Assembly: GCA_036733965.1 (NCBI GenBank)
Contig: DAIMZL010000005.1
Location: 1-64,000, forward strand
Length of the DNA stretch: 64,000 bases
Source: JAEXOD01 sp937930275
GTDB taxonomy: Bacteria > Bacteroidota > Ignavibacteria > Ignavibacteriales > Melioribacteraceae
Reading direction: 5' to 3'
Shown here: in pieces, positions 8,994-18,565 of the stretch
Numbering within the stretch: the first letter of the stretch is position 1
Layout of the letters: every line of letters begins with the position of its first letter
The notes under the pieces: generated by a model
Database searches by the model: none
What the model was told of the DNA's origin: nothing
Seen by the model: only the letters and a program-made list of their open reading frames with translations
Program-made: the position numbers and the translations under genes

Positions 8994-11585
8994 TTATAAC
9001 AAAGCAAACTGACTAACGGATATTTTTATATAATCAATAGCAGCATTACTTATTTGTAAATAAATAAGCACAGAACTAATTATAACCGCAATTACAAAAA
9101 TACTCCATGCATAAACGTTAACCGGTTTTGCATCAAAAATAACGTATATACCTTTAATTAATCTTTGTATTAACCATAATGCAAACGAAGCTAAAATAAT
9201 ATATACTAAAATATTTGCAACATTCATACTAATAATTTTATATAAAACTAACTCAACCGGCAATAGAAGCACTAAAGGTAAAAACGACCAAATAACCACG
9301 TAATATACATTGGTTAAAAAGACTCGTATTTTTGCAAAAAACGCACACCATTTTATTATAACCGTAAATGCCAAAAACAAAAAAGCCGAAAAGAAAAATA
9401 AATAAATAAAGCTGGGTACCGGATTCCATGCCAAATATGAAACGGTCGAGGATATCCAAATTACTCCCAAACCGTTAACAACTTTTTCCAATAAAATATT
9501 TCCGCGCAACGAATAAAGCAAATTAGTAAGCAATAACGAGTGCGTAGCAGAAAGTATTATTAATAAAATATTTGCATGCCACCCCGATAAAAGCCTGTGG
9601 TCTCTAATATCTGCAAAAAAGTTGTACGGTCTTACTAAAGCTCGTGTTGCATCTTCTCTAAACTTTCTTCTCGTATTAATAAACAGTGCCATAATAACCG
9701 AAATTATAATACTGCTTATAATAAAAAAGAAAGGAGTATCATCTAATTTTTTACCGATAGGAATAGTAACTTTTTCGCTATCAAATAATTTTGATTTTAA
9801 TACTTTATAACTCAATCTGTTAACGTTTCTATCAATTCCTACTATACCGATTCTATAAATATTGTTTTCGTCATAGCCGGCGTAAAAACCCGAAAGTGCT
9901 CCTGTATAATCGAAAGCGGAGTTTATAAACAAATTATCAATATCATTGTTTTTAGCAAAATCTAAAAGCTCTTGGAAAAAATTTGCTTGAGCTTCTAATG
10001 AAAAAGGGGTCAAATAACCGTTGCTGCTACCTACAAATGTGGGATAAGTTACTTCGCTTATAAATAATTTGGAAGCACCAATTTCTTTTGCTGCAATTGA
10101 ATATTGTTCAAACTTTTCGCTAACGTTCTTGGAATATAGTTCTACTCCGTATAAGTCTAATCCGTTTATTTTTGTTGTAGGAAAACTTACAAAAGAGGCA
10201 TAACTGTATTTCCCTGATTTGCTGTTTATTATAGTCGCAAGTCTTGAAATAAAGCTTGCCGCAATTTCGTCATCCGGTAAAAACGAACTGCCTATACCTA
10301 TAGCGGCAACGGCAGAGTATTTTGCAAAATTATTTATGTATAGGTTTAAATTTTCTTCGGTAAATGATTTAAAGTTCGGTTCGTTTAACAAATCTTCGGG
10401 AATGGAGTTTATCGGTACTTCAATAAATGCAAGCAGTCCTAATTTTTCGCACATATACAACGCATACGGATGAGGAATTTCTCTTGCAAACCTAACTACA
10501 TTAAAGCCCATATCCTTAATTATTTTTAAGTCGCGTTCAATGCCGTATAAACTTATTAAATTGGCTTTGCTATAGGTATTAGTATAATATGTGGTTCCGC
10601 GTAAAACTTGATTTGAATTATTTAGAGTTATTTTGTTATTATCAAATTTTAACGAATAAAACGATATTAAATTTCTTGTTCTATCTAACAGAATATCGTC
10701 ATAATACAACTTTATATCATAAATGTAGTTTTCGGGATTGTTAAAACTCCATAATTTTGGATTTGCCACATCTACATAAATTTCTGAAGTCGTAATATCA
10801 GAGTTAGATATATTAAAGTTGCCTCTGTAACTTGCTATTTGCGAACGGTCTTTACTATTTATAACAGAAATATCATATGTAAAAGAATTTGGATAAAGTG
10901 ATTTAAAATCTCTGCTTTTATCTTTTGTCCTTTTTTTATCAACATTAATAGTAAATTTTATTTTCCCTCTGTTTAAATCATTTGATAATGTATATTGAGC
11001 TTTTACATCCGTAATATTTACTAATGAAGTTAACTTAATATATACACTTCTTGAAATACCGCCGAGTTGTTTAGGAAATAAAAATCTGCTTTTAACCGGA
11101 ATTGTATTTTCTGCATCCAGCACATTAGATACTTTTACAATAATTTTATTTGAAGACGAATATTTTAATAAATCTTTTGCCAAATCAATATAAAACGGAT
11201 ACTCACCGCCTATTGTTTTGTTAACCAAAACATTATTAACAAATATTTCTGCCGAGTGGCTTATGCCGTTAAAACATAACCTAATATTATTATTTTCTAT
11301 TTGTTCTTTTGTAAGCCTAAAACTTCTTTCAAAATGCAGAACATCTTCACCTTCAAACACAGCTGGCACTTTTATACCGTTAACCCTATCACCGCTTTTA
11401 TCGATATATATAGACCAATTTTCGCTTAAATCTATAGTTTTATTTGGTCTATTAATATTTAGATAAATTGAATCTGCAGAGGTTAAGTAATCTCTGTCCG
11501 CTTCTTTTACTTTTAGTTGAGCTTTTAAATAAGCGCTTCCGAAAACAATAAACAAACAAACTGTAAATAATATATTTCTTTTCAT
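8994..11585 (-). CDS. GH2-like (beta-galactosidase/glucuronidase fold) protein with C-terminal membrane domain
   Basis: An 863-residue envelope protein with an N-terminal signal peptide (residues 1-22). Residues 50-190 resemble the sugar-binding jelly roll of family 2 glycosidases (WSIYID, FERSFRL, LCFNGISHSAEIFVN). An immunoglobulin-like domain follows, then a TIM-barrel-like region from about residue 325 with DMGFNVVRFAREIPHP and LGLLAFIEVP. The position of the usual acid/base motif (G-N-E) reads GIGSS at 430-434, so that glutamate is missing. A glutamate at 511 (LFISEVTYP) sits where the nucleophile would be. From residue 618 a spanning helix is followed by a cytoplasm-sized stretch and about five more helices, vaguely like a Yip1-type domain. 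Catalysis is doubtful; it may be a sugar-sensing or transport-linked pseudoenzyme. It lies directly upstream of smc in the same run. Confidence 0.7.
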   Translation of the reverse strand: MKRNILFTVCLFIVFGSAYLKAQLKVKEADRDYLTSADSIYLNINRPNKTIDLSENWSIYIDKSGDRVNGIKVPAVFEGEDVLHFERSFRLTKEQIENNNIRLCFNGISHSAEIFVNNVLVNKTIGGEYPFYIDLAKDLLKYSSSNKIIVKVSNVLDAENTIPVKSRFLFPKQLGGISRSVYIKLTSLVNITDVKAQYTLSNDLNRGKIKFTINVDKKRTKDKSRDFKSLYPNSFTYDISVINSKDRSQIASYRGNFNISNSDITTSEIYVDVANPKLWSFNNPENYIYDIKLYYDDILLDRTRNLISFYSLKFDNNKITLNNSNQVLRGTTYYTNTYSKANLISLYGIERDLKIIKDMGFNVVRFAREIPHPYALYMCEKLGLLAFIEVPINSIPEDLLNEPNFKSFTEENLNLYINNFAKYSAVAAIGIGSSFLPDDEIAASFISRLATIINSKSGKYSYASFVSFPTTKINGLDLYGVELYSKNVSEKFEQYSIAAKEIGASKLFISEVTYPTFVGSSNGYLTPFSLEAQANFFQELLDFAKNNDIDNLFINSAFDYTGALSGFYAGYDENNIYRIGIVGIDRNVNRLSYKVLKSKLFDSEKVTIPIGKKLDDTPFFFIISSIIISVIMALFINTRRKFREDATRALVRPYNFFADIRDHRLLSGWHANILLIILSATHSLLLTNLLYSLRGNILLEKVVNGLGVIWISSTVSYLAWNPVPSFIYLFFFSAFLFLAFTVIIKWCAFFAKIRVFLTNVYYVVIWSFLPLVLLLPVELVLYKIISMNVANILVYIILASFALWLIQRLIKGIYVIFDAKPVNVYAWSIFVIAVIISSVLIYLQISNAAIDYIKISVSQFALL

Positions 11586-11682
11586 AAGTTCGGCAAATTA
11601 AAAAAATTTAAACATTTAAAATACAAAATAAAAGGAGTTAAATCAATGTAATAAGAGAAGCCTTATTATAAGATATCGTGTA

Positions 11683-12348
11683 TTAAAATAATAGCCTTCC
11701 GAAATACTCGGGTAAATGGAAGTTTGGTTCGCTATATTCAACTTTATTCCACGTAAGCCAATGGGGAGTAGAAGACATATCGGCACATTTGTAAAAATTA
11801 CCCCTCCACTCCTTTAAATTATTACCTATTTTTTTACCTAAATACTTTTCGATTAAAGTAAAAGGAATTTTATATTGCACTGCCCATTCGGTAGTTTCTT
11901 TTATTTCTTCATCAATTAACTTATCTTTAAAAGTTGCGGATACATTTAATTGTTTTATCTCATCCGTGCTAATTCTTGTGGATTTATGCAGTTTATTTAA
12001 TCTATAGCCGAATAATACTTTGCCGCTGCAGTTTACTTCCAAATTAAAATACGAGTCGTTATTTTCTTTATCCGGTGCAAAAAAGAACTCAACACAACTA
12101 TCTTCAAAAACAGGATCAAAATGATTAACTGCCACCGAACGTATATTTTTATCCGTTACCTTAAAAAGAACATAAATAAAATTGTAATCATATCTTAATT
12201 TTACGTAAACGTTAGGAAAATGCTCTGGATATTTACCCATATAATTTTTTAAAACAATCGGCTCTGTATCTTTCCAAACCTCTTTTTCGCAATTAAGGTC
12301 TATATCAATCGGATATTCGGTAAATTTTACATTATAGATTTCATTCAT
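11683..12348 (-). CDS. CBM9-like carbohydrate-binding domain protein
   Basis: A 221-residue protein without a visible signal peptide, made up of a single domain like family 9 carbohydrate-binding modules. Typical features are DLNCEKEVWKD near residues 17-27, YDYNFIYVLFKVTDKNI around 54-70, and FEDSCVEFFFAPD around 81-93, then a W-rich end (WRGNFYKC, PHWLTWNKVE). Stand-alone CBM9-like proteins of this size are common in Bacteroidota and have no firm function. The gene starts 8 bases after the stop of the MscS/cyclic-nucleotide gene and lies about 97 bases before the GH2-like gene, so it may be linked to sugar-related functions of that neighbour. Confidence 0.75.
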   Translation of the reverse strand: MNEIYNVKFTEYPIDIDLNCEKEVWKDTEPIVLKNYMGKYPEHFPNVYVKLRYDYNFIYVLFKVTDKNIRSVAVNHFDPVFEDSCVEFFFAPDKENNDSYFNLEVNCSGKVLFGYRLNKLHKSTRISTDEIKQLNVSATFKDKLIDEEIKETTEWAVQYKIPFTLIEKYLGKKIGNNLKEWRGNFYKCADMSSTPHWLTWNKVEYSEPNFHLPEYFGRLLF

Positions 12349-12356
12349 TTCAATTT

Positions 12357-13790
12357 TTAATGCATATGTAAAAAATCTTTTATTTTATTTAACATATAAG
12401 TCGAAAGATTTTCTTTTTTATTATGCAATTCCTCTAATTTTAGTAAGTTAGCCCTCTGTCTTTCCGTTACTACTTCCGCAATTTCGTTTAATACTTCCGG
12501 TCTTGCTTTAATTATTTTTTCAATATTTTCTTTTCCTATTTCATATGCTATTGATTCGCATTCGGCTTTTATTGTGGCAGTACGTTTTTCACCCGTTAAT
12601 AACGACATTTCACCAAAAAATGTACCCGGAGAAATAAGTCCTACTCTTATTTCTTTTTCTTGTTCGGTTACATTTGCACTAAGTAATCCTTCAGATAGAA
12701 TAAACATTGTGCTACCGGGTTCACCCTGTTTAATTAAAATTTCTCCTTCTTTTACTTTACGTATTGCCGTTCCCGAAGCAAGCAATAAAAGCTCGTTGTT
12801 ATTTAAGGCGCCAAATAAAACAATGTTTTTTAATCCTTTAATTATTTTATTTATTAAATTGTGTTCTCCTTCGCAATAAAACTCAAAAATACCGTTGTTA
12901 AGTAAAATACCTGCAGCTGCAAATTGCGATACAATATTTGTATAAATTGCATCTTTTACTGCGGAAGGTACTGCATCTTTAAATGGTTTTATATAAAACG
13001 TTAAAGTATATTCAATCCCTTTTTCACCTATATTGTTTATTGTAACAACAGCATTTTTATATTTATCGATAGGATTGTTTAGAAAGTATTGTTTTTCACA
13101 AGCAGTTAAAATTCTCTTTACTTGTTCTATAGGTACCGAAGGATGAACCGCAATGCAAATCTTAAATTCATTTTTCACGTCTAATGAATCGTAATTTACC
13201 ACTATCGATTCATTTTTTAAGTCATTTGGAATAAATGCAACCCCGTTATCCGGCGTTTGTAAAATAATCTCTTTTCGTGTAAAATCTAATACTTTTCCCG
13301 TTACTTTTACACCGTTTTTTGAGTTTATAAGTTCAATCCAATCGCCCAAATTATAAGAACCTTCAAAATTTAATCTGTTTGTGCCAAATAAGTCGGTTAT
13401 TTTATCGTAAAATAAAACTCCGCCAACAAAAAACAATAGTAAAATAATAAACCAATATGTTTCCGGAATTATGAATGTAAGAACACCAAACATTATTAAG
13501 GCTAAAGCAAAAGTGTACATTAACATCGAAAAAACACGATAAAGCAGCTTTGCAAGGGCATTTTTGCCCGGTTGTTTTAATAAATTAGACCAAAAAAAGA
13601 CCATGCTCAATTTGTTAATTAAATACGCCGCACTAAGCCAAAACGATATATTAATCAAATAAATTATTATATTTTTGGTGGATAGTGTGTTTGACGGGTC
13701 TTTTTCAAACACGTTAAACATTATTAAAACCAATGTAGTTAAAAAGATAACAGCCGGTACAATTACAAGGGTTATTTTAATTTTTCGCAT
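12357..13790 (-). CDS. MscS-type mechanosensitive channel with C-terminal cyclic nucleotide-binding domain
   Basis: A 477-residue inner-membrane protein. Four hydrophobic segments fill residues 5-130, followed by an MscS beta domain (NLGDWIELI, GKVLDFTRKEIILQT, AFIPNDLKNES, about residues 145-195) and the MscS C-terminal alpha/beta region. Residues 325-445 form a cyclic nucleotide-binding domain with VKEGEILIKQGEPGSTMF and the phosphate-binding cassette FGEMSLLTGEKRTAT, including the ligand-binding arginine. Such fusions are known bacterial cyclic-nucleotide-gated channels of the MscS family. The gene starts the long minus-strand run that continues through smc to ppdK, and no promoter is certain upstream. 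Confidence 0.9.
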   Translation of the reverse strand: MRKIKITLVIVPAVIFLTTLVLIMFNVFEKDPSNTLSTKNIIIYLINISFWLSAAYLINKLSMVFFWSNLLKQPGKNALAKLLYRVFSMLMYTFALALIMFGVLTFIIPETYWFIILLLFFVGGVLFYDKITDLFGTNRLNFEGSYNLGDWIELINSKNGVKVTGKVLDFTRKEIILQTPDNGVAFIPNDLKNESIVVNYDSLDVKNEFKICIAVHPSVPIEQVKRILTACEKQYFLNNPIDKYKNAVVTINNIGEKGIEYTLTFYIKPFKDAVPSAVKDAIYTNIVSQFAAAGILLNNGIFEFYCEGEHNLINKIIKGLKNIVLFGALNNNELLLLASGTAIRKVKEGEILIKQGEPGSTMFILSEGLLSANVTEQEKEIRVGLISPGTFFGEMSLLTGEKRTATIKAECESIAYEIGKENIEKIIKARPEVLNEIAEVVTERQRANLLKLEELHNKKENLSTYMLNKIKDFLHMH

Positions 13791-13954
13791 ATATCGTCTC
13801 TTATTTTACTATTGCAAAGTTAATAAAATTAATACCAAATCTCAATTTAGATAATTTTATTTGACCACTAAAAACCAAATAAAAAATTTATTAAGTTAAA
13901 TAATAATTATAATCTTTTAGAATTTATTTATATTTTTCTATATTAGACGAATTA

Positions 13955-14001
13955 AATAAAAAAAATCCGAAATAACTTATAAATAGTAGTTATTCCGGAT
14001 T
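13955..14001 (-). terminator. Rho-independent terminator of the T9SS propeller gene
   Basis: A 14-bp stem (13964-13977 with 13988-14001, one G:U on the minus-strand RNA) is followed on the minus strand by a U-rich tail at 13955-13963. It lies about 65 bases beyond the stop at 14067. Confidence 0.8.
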
Positions 14002-14066
14002 AAAGACTCAAAAATCAGCTATTTGAAGATTAATCTTCTTCTATTATTTTGCAAATTCCCTAAATT

Positions 14067-16646
14067 TTATTTCATAAAAACCATTTTATTAGCTTTTGAG
14101 TATTTATTATTATAAACCATTTTATAGTAATAAACACCGCTGCTTAAGTTTTTAGCATTAAATATTACTTTATGATTCCCTTCCGGATACTCTGTATTAA
14201 CTAACTGTTCAACAAGTTCACCAACTGCATTATATAGAATAATTGCAACTTTTCCTTCTTTGGGAATATAAAATTCAATTGTTGTTTGCGGGTTAAACGG
14301 ATTGGGGTAATTTTGACTTAATTTAAACATCTCGGGCTGCATACTATAACTTGCGTCTAAATTGCTTAATATTGTAGCTAAATTAATTTTATACATCCCC
14401 CTGCCGTGAGTGCCTATTACAAGTGTATTTGTTTCCACATCAATTTTCATATCATTAATTGGAACAACCGGAAGTTCCGCACCCAAAACTTCCCAACTTT
14501 CTCCTTTGTTATAACTAATAAACATTCCTATATCACTGCCTAAACAAAGTACATTTGTATTTGCAGGGTAAACTGCAAAAGCATTAACCGGTGAATCCGG
14601 TAAATTTGCCGAGATATCTATCCATGTTTCTCCCGCATTTGTACTCTTATAAACATGTGATTCGGGATCTTTCCATCTTAAGCCCGAAAACGTAGCATAT
14701 ACTGTATTTTCATTTAACGGATCAACTACTAAACGAGTAACCCAACGCGTAGGAAGACCACTCGATATTTTTGTCCAATTGGTTCCGTTATTTTTACTTA
14801 CCCAAATGTAACTATCGTCAGTTCCCGCATAAATATAGTTTGTATTACTCGGTGCAATCGCAATGGTTGTAACAGTACCCAAACGGGGGCTATAAAATCC
14901 GCTTGTTAATTTTGGACTTATAGCCGTCCACGAACTTGCCTTATTAGTTGTTCTATAAACCCTATCTGTCCCATAATAAAGTATATTCGGATTCAACGGG
15001 TCTATTACTACGGGAGTTGACCAATTAGTAGGTTCGTCTCCGCTAATACCGTTTAATGCATAATTAAATGTAACACCTCCGTCAATTGATTTGGCTAAGT
15101 TTCCCCATTGCGATTCGGCGTAAATTATATTTGAATTTGTATAATCTACAATAACGTACATACCGTCACCACCTAAAATAGCTTCCCAATCATCTAATGC
15201 ACCGGTCAATGTACGAATTGTGTTATTATCCTGAGTTCCGCCATATAATTTTTTAGGATCTAATGCGTCAACCCATATTTCATAAAATTGCGTTATAGGT
15301 AGCTGTACTCTACTCTGCCATGTAACACCGCCGTCAGTCGAAATATTTATTCCCCCGTCATTCCCTTCTATTAAATAATTAGGATTATTAGGATGAAAAG
15401 CTAAAGCATGGTGGTCAACATGTAGTTCGTCAGGTCCGCCGTATCCGTAAATAATAGGAAAAGTTGTTCCTCCGTTAGTTGAACGCATAAAAGAAACATC
15501 CAAAACATAAACTTTGTTATGGTCTGCCGGGTTTATTCTAACCTGTCCGAAATACCATGAAAAATTACTAACCCCGGCGGATATTTCATTATCAGTATCA
15601 ACATTTGTCCAATTATCTCCAAAATTGGTCGATTTATACAAACCTATATAATTGTAACCGTCATTAATAATAGAATAAACTAAGTTAGGTTGAGTTGATG
15701 ATGTTGCCAATCCTATTCTTCCTACATCTGTGTTGCTTGGGTTGGGAAGTCCGTTTACAACTTTTACCCAAGTAGTACCGGCATCGGTTGATTTATACAT
15801 ACCGCTTGTTGGTCCGTATAAATGGGCATAGCCGGGTTGTCTTACGCGTTCCCACATTGCGGCAAGCATCAAATTACTGTTTTCCGGATTAATTACAACA
15901 TCAATACATCCGGTCGTGTCGCTTACAAATAACGACTTATTCCATGTTATTCCCGCATCCGTACTTAAATATAACCCTCTTTCGCTATTAGGTGCAAAAT
16001 AACTTCCTACTGCAGCGGCAAAAACTCGGTTTGTGTTAGTCGGATCTATTATTACTCTTCCTATTGCGGCTGTTTTTTCTAATCCCATACAACTCCAAGT
16101 TGCCCCGGCATCGGTTGATTTATAAATTCCGCCTCCCGGAAAATTATTATGTCCCCCGTTTGCTTCACCCGTACCTACATAAATTATGTCCGGATTTATT
16201 GGGTCAATACAAATATCACCTATCGATAATGTAGCGGCATCATCAAAAATCGCAGTCCAATTTGCACCGGTATCAGTTGATTTAAATACACCTCCGGTTG
16301 CTGCCCCTGCATAAACTATATTCGGTTCAATAGGGTTAAATTCAATATCAACAATTCTACCACCTATATTAACCGGACCCGCAAATTCCCAAGGTACAAG
16401 ATTTTTTCCTTTATAAAATTTATTTTGTTTATTTCTCATTTCGTTAACTTGTTTTAAGGCAACTGAATAGGCATCTAAATTAGCATTAAAATAAGGAAAT
16501 GTTCTTTGTAAAAACGCCCACTCTGTCGGTCGCATATCCGGACCTTTTTCTTTTTTAATTCTATAATCGTCTTTTGGATTATTGATTAAAAAGGAACCGG
16601 CAATAATTAAAGCTGAAACGAAGACCGAAATAAATATTTTTTTCAT
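14067..16646 (-). CDS. Secreted BNR/sialidase-like beta-propeller protein with T9SS sorting domain
   Basis: An 859-residue exported protein. A hydrophobic signal segment fills residues 4-21. The body is made of many propeller repeats with the BNR-like signature, for example GGVFKSTDTGANW, GGIYKSTDAGATW, HVYKSTNAGETW and FISYNKGESW, as in VPS10, sialidase and Oligoxyloglucan-reducing-end hydrolase-like proteins. Repeats alternate with IDPINPDIIYVGT-type strands. The last 85 or so residues are a type A T9SS sorting domain with SQNYPNPFNP and a closing SSGVYYYKM. The protein should therefore be moved across the outer membrane and attached or released at the surface. No catalytic pair can be assigned, so a structural or binding role is as likely as a hydrolase. 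It is transcribed alone, with its own terminator. Confidence 0.88.
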   Translation of the reverse strand: MKKIFISVFVSALIIAGSFLINNPKDDYRIKKEKGPDMRPTEWAFLQRTFPYFNANLDAYSVALKQVNEMRNKQNKFYKGKNLVPWEFAGPVNIGGRIVDIEFNPIEPNIVYAGAATGGVFKSTDTGANWTAIFDDAATLSIGDICIDPINPDIIYVGTGEANGGHNNFPGGGIYKSTDAGATWSCMGLEKTAAIGRVIIDPTNTNRVFAAAVGSYFAPNSERGLYLSTDAGITWNKSLFVSDTTGCIDVVINPENSNLMLAAMWERVRQPGYAHLYGPTSGMYKSTDAGTTWVKVVNGLPNPSNTDVGRIGLATSSTQPNLVYSIINDGYNYIGLYKSTNFGDNWTNVDTDNEISAGVSNFSWYFGQVRINPADHNKVYVLDVSFMRSTNGGTTFPIIYGYGGPDELHVDHHALAFHPNNPNYLIEGNDGGINISTDGGVTWQSRVQLPITQFYEIWVDALDPKKLYGGTQDNNTIRTLTGALDDWEAILGGDGMYVIVDYTNSNIIYAESQWGNLAKSIDGGVTFNYALNGISGDEPTNWSTPVVIDPLNPNILYYGTDRVYRTTNKASSWTAISPKLTSGFYSPRLGTVTTIAIAPSNTNYIYAGTDDSYIWVSKNNGTNWTKISSGLPTRWVTRLVVDPLNENTVYATFSGLRWKDPESHVYKSTNAGETWIDISANLPDSPVNAFAVYPANTNVLCLGSDIGMFISYNKGESWEVLGAELPVVPINDMKIDVETNTLVIGTHGRGMYKINLATILSNLDASYSMQPEMFKLSQNYPNPFNPQTTIEFYIPKEGKVAIILYNAVGELVEQLVNTEYPEGNHKVIFNAKNLSSGVYYYKMVYNNKYSKANKMVFMK

Positions 16647-17036
16647 AAATAACCCTTGTAAAAATTTAATATTATTGAGCTAATAATTATATATATTTAT
16701 TTGTTCAATTGCAAAACAATAAAACAAGCCAAAAATTGTTTGAATAAAAATATTGCCTGATTTATTTAATATTGTTGCTTATTAAGTGTTTTACAAGGTA
16801 GTTTATTTTAATAAAATTTTTCTTATTAAAATTTAATGACGGATTTTTGGACTAAATAAACAAAAAAAAATTTAATTAAATAAATTTATTTGTTATTTTA
16901 TCAAACAAATATTTAACGTATTTTTTACTTTACAATTAGGATTTTTTAATCCGAAAAAGCTTTTCATCCCTTATTATTAACCTTGTTTAAGTAATTTTTA
17001 AATGTTATTTTTAGTATTAAAAAATTTTAGGATATC
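16647..17036. other. AT-rich intergenic region between divergent transcripts
   Basis: This 390-base stretch separates the minus-strand propeller gene from the plus-strand miaB block and presumably holds promoters for both. I see a 10-base inverted repeat (CCTTGTAAAA at 16657, TTTTACAAGG at 16789) and a short GGATT/AATCC hairpin near 16937. No gene or RNA was recognised. Confidence 0.5.
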
Positions 17037-17195
17037 ATGCTAAAGAAAATTAATGAAATGATTACCGGCGGAGACGAACCGGATATTAATCTTGCCGAAG
17101 ATTTAAAACGGAAAAATCGAAATTTTATTATAAGTTTCGTGGTAATTTCTTTAATTATTTTTAACTTAATAATGTACTTTTTAGTAAAAGTATAA
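17037..17195 (+). CDS. Small 52-residue single-span membrane protein
   Basis: This short frame starts at ATG 17037 with an AGGA Shine-Dalgarno a few bases upstream and ends at TAA 17193-17195. The product is 52 residues: a charged N-terminal half (MLKKINEMITGGDEPDINLA, then EDLKRKNRN) and one strongly hydrophobic helix from about residue 30 to 50, ending LVKV. It lies 22 bases before miaB and is probably cotranscribed with it. The codon use and Shine-Dalgarno look real, but no family was recognised. The pattern suits a small inner-membrane protein with its N-terminus in the cytoplasm. Confidence 0.65.
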   Translation: MLKKINEMITGGDEPDINLAEDLKRKNRNFIISFVVISLIIFNLIMYFLVKV

Positions 17196-17217
17196 TAAAA
17201 ACAGAAAGTTACACTTA

Positions 17218-18549
17218 ATGACAAACAAAGTATATATAGAAACATACGGCTGCCAAATGAATGTAGCCGATAGCGAACTGGTAATGGGGATTTTGAAAGA
17301 TAAAGGGTACGGTTTAACGGACAAAGCAGAAGACGCTAACGTTATATTATTAAATACATGCAGCGTGCGCGATAACGCCGAACAACGAATTTATGGCAGA
17401 CTGGGGAATCTTAAAACTTATAGAAATACTCAACCCAACTTAGTTATTGGTATTTTAGGCTGTATGGCTGAAAGATTGCGTAAAGATTTGATTGAAGAAA
17501 CTAAAGTTGTTGATTTGGTTGTAGGTCCGGATGAGTACAGAAAATTGCCTCAGTTTATTGATCAAGCTTTAATTGGTGAAAAAGGAATAGGTGTACGTCT
17601 TTCCAGAACTGAAACATACGATGATATTATTCCTTACCGCGAAGAAGGTTTATCCGCATGGATTTCGGTTATGCGCGGTTGCGATAAATTTTGCTCGTAT
17701 TGTGTAGTTCCTTTTACACGAGGAAGAGAAAGAAGCCGTTCGTTTAGTTCCATAATAAACGAAATTAAAAATCTATCGGATAGAAATTTTAAAGAAATTA
17801 CTTTATTAGGTCAAAACGTAAATTCATACTACGATAACGGTAAAGATTTTGCCGATTTACTTGAAGCTTGCTCGGAAGTAGATAGATCTATTCGTATTCG
17901 ATTTACAACATCCCACCCTCAAGATCTATCAGATAAATTAATAGACGTAATTGCAAACAATAATAATATTTGTAACTATATCCATTTACCCGTCCAAAGC
18001 GGTTCCGATAGGATATTGGAATTAATGAATCGTTCTTATACAATTTCGCACTATCTAAATATAATTGATAAGGCTAAAAAGACAATAAAAGATGTCAGCT
18101 TTTCAACTGATATTATTTCCGGTTTTCCGACCGAAACAGAAGATGACCACAAAGCCACTTTGGAAGTGCTTAAAAAAGTTAGATATGACGGTGCTTACAT
18201 GTTTAATTACTCTCCTCGAGAAGGCACTAAAGCATTTAAAATGGAAGATGACGTACCTTCGGAAGTTAAATCGAAACGGTTGAGTGAAATAATTGATTTA
18301 CAGCAAAAAATTTCGGCTGAAATTAATGCAGAAATGACAGGTAGAGAAGAAGTTGTGCTTGTTGAAGGTTTTAGCAAAAAATCTGACCAATTTTGGGCAG
18401 GAAGAACAGACGGAAACAAAGTGACAATTTTTCCTATTGGCAACAATGTTAAAATTGGCGATTATGTTAAAGTTAAAATTACTCGTTCTACAAGCGGTAC
18501 TTTATTCGGAGAATTTTTAAATATCGAATTACCTTACGAAAAAAAATAA
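17218..18549 (+). CDS. miaB: tRNA-2-methylthio-N6-dimethylallyladenosine synthase MiaB
   Basis: MiaB is a radical-SAM methylthiotransferase that converts i6A37 of tRNA to ms2i6A37. The 443-residue protein has the three-domain layout: an N-terminal UPF0004 domain with cysteines 12, 48 and 82 (GCQMN, NTCSVR, GCMAER) for the second 4Fe-4S cluster, a radical-SAM core with C155, C159 and C162 (GCDKFCSYC), and a C-terminal TRAM domain (EEVVLVEGFSKKS to TLFGEFL). The GCQMN and RDNAEQR motifs separate it from MtaB and RimO. A second methylthiotransferase, MtaB, is encoded at 31970. In Bacteroidota, miaB commonly precedes a sigma-54 activator and lptE; here two extra genes lie between them. Confidence 0.97.
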   Translation: MTNKVYIETYGCQMNVADSELVMGILKDKGYGLTDKAEDANVILLNTCSVRDNAEQRIYGRLGNLKTYRNTQPNLVIGILGCMAERLRKDLIEETKVVDLVVGPDEYRKLPQFIDQALIGEKGIGVRLSRTETYDDIIPYREEGLSAWISVMRGCDKFCSYCVVPFTRGRERSRSFSSIINEIKNLSDRNFKEITLLGQNVNSYYDNGKDFADLLEACSEVDRSIRIRFTTSHPQDLSDKLIDVIANNNNICNYIHLPVQSGSDRILELMNRSYTISHYLNIIDKAKKTIKDVSFSTDIISGFPTETEDDHKATLEVLKKVRYDGAYMFNYSPREGTKAFKMEDDVPSEVKSKRLSEIIDLQQKISAEINAEMTGREEVVLVEGFSKKSDQFWAGRTDGNKVTIFPIGNNVKIGDYVKVKITRSTSGTLFGEFLNIELPYEKK

Positions 18550-18565
18550 TTTACGGTTTATAAAT

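Noticed and set aside
14067..16646. Active sialidase
   Set aside because: BNR-like repeats are present, but no arginine triad or catalytic Asp/Glu/Tyr set could be identified.
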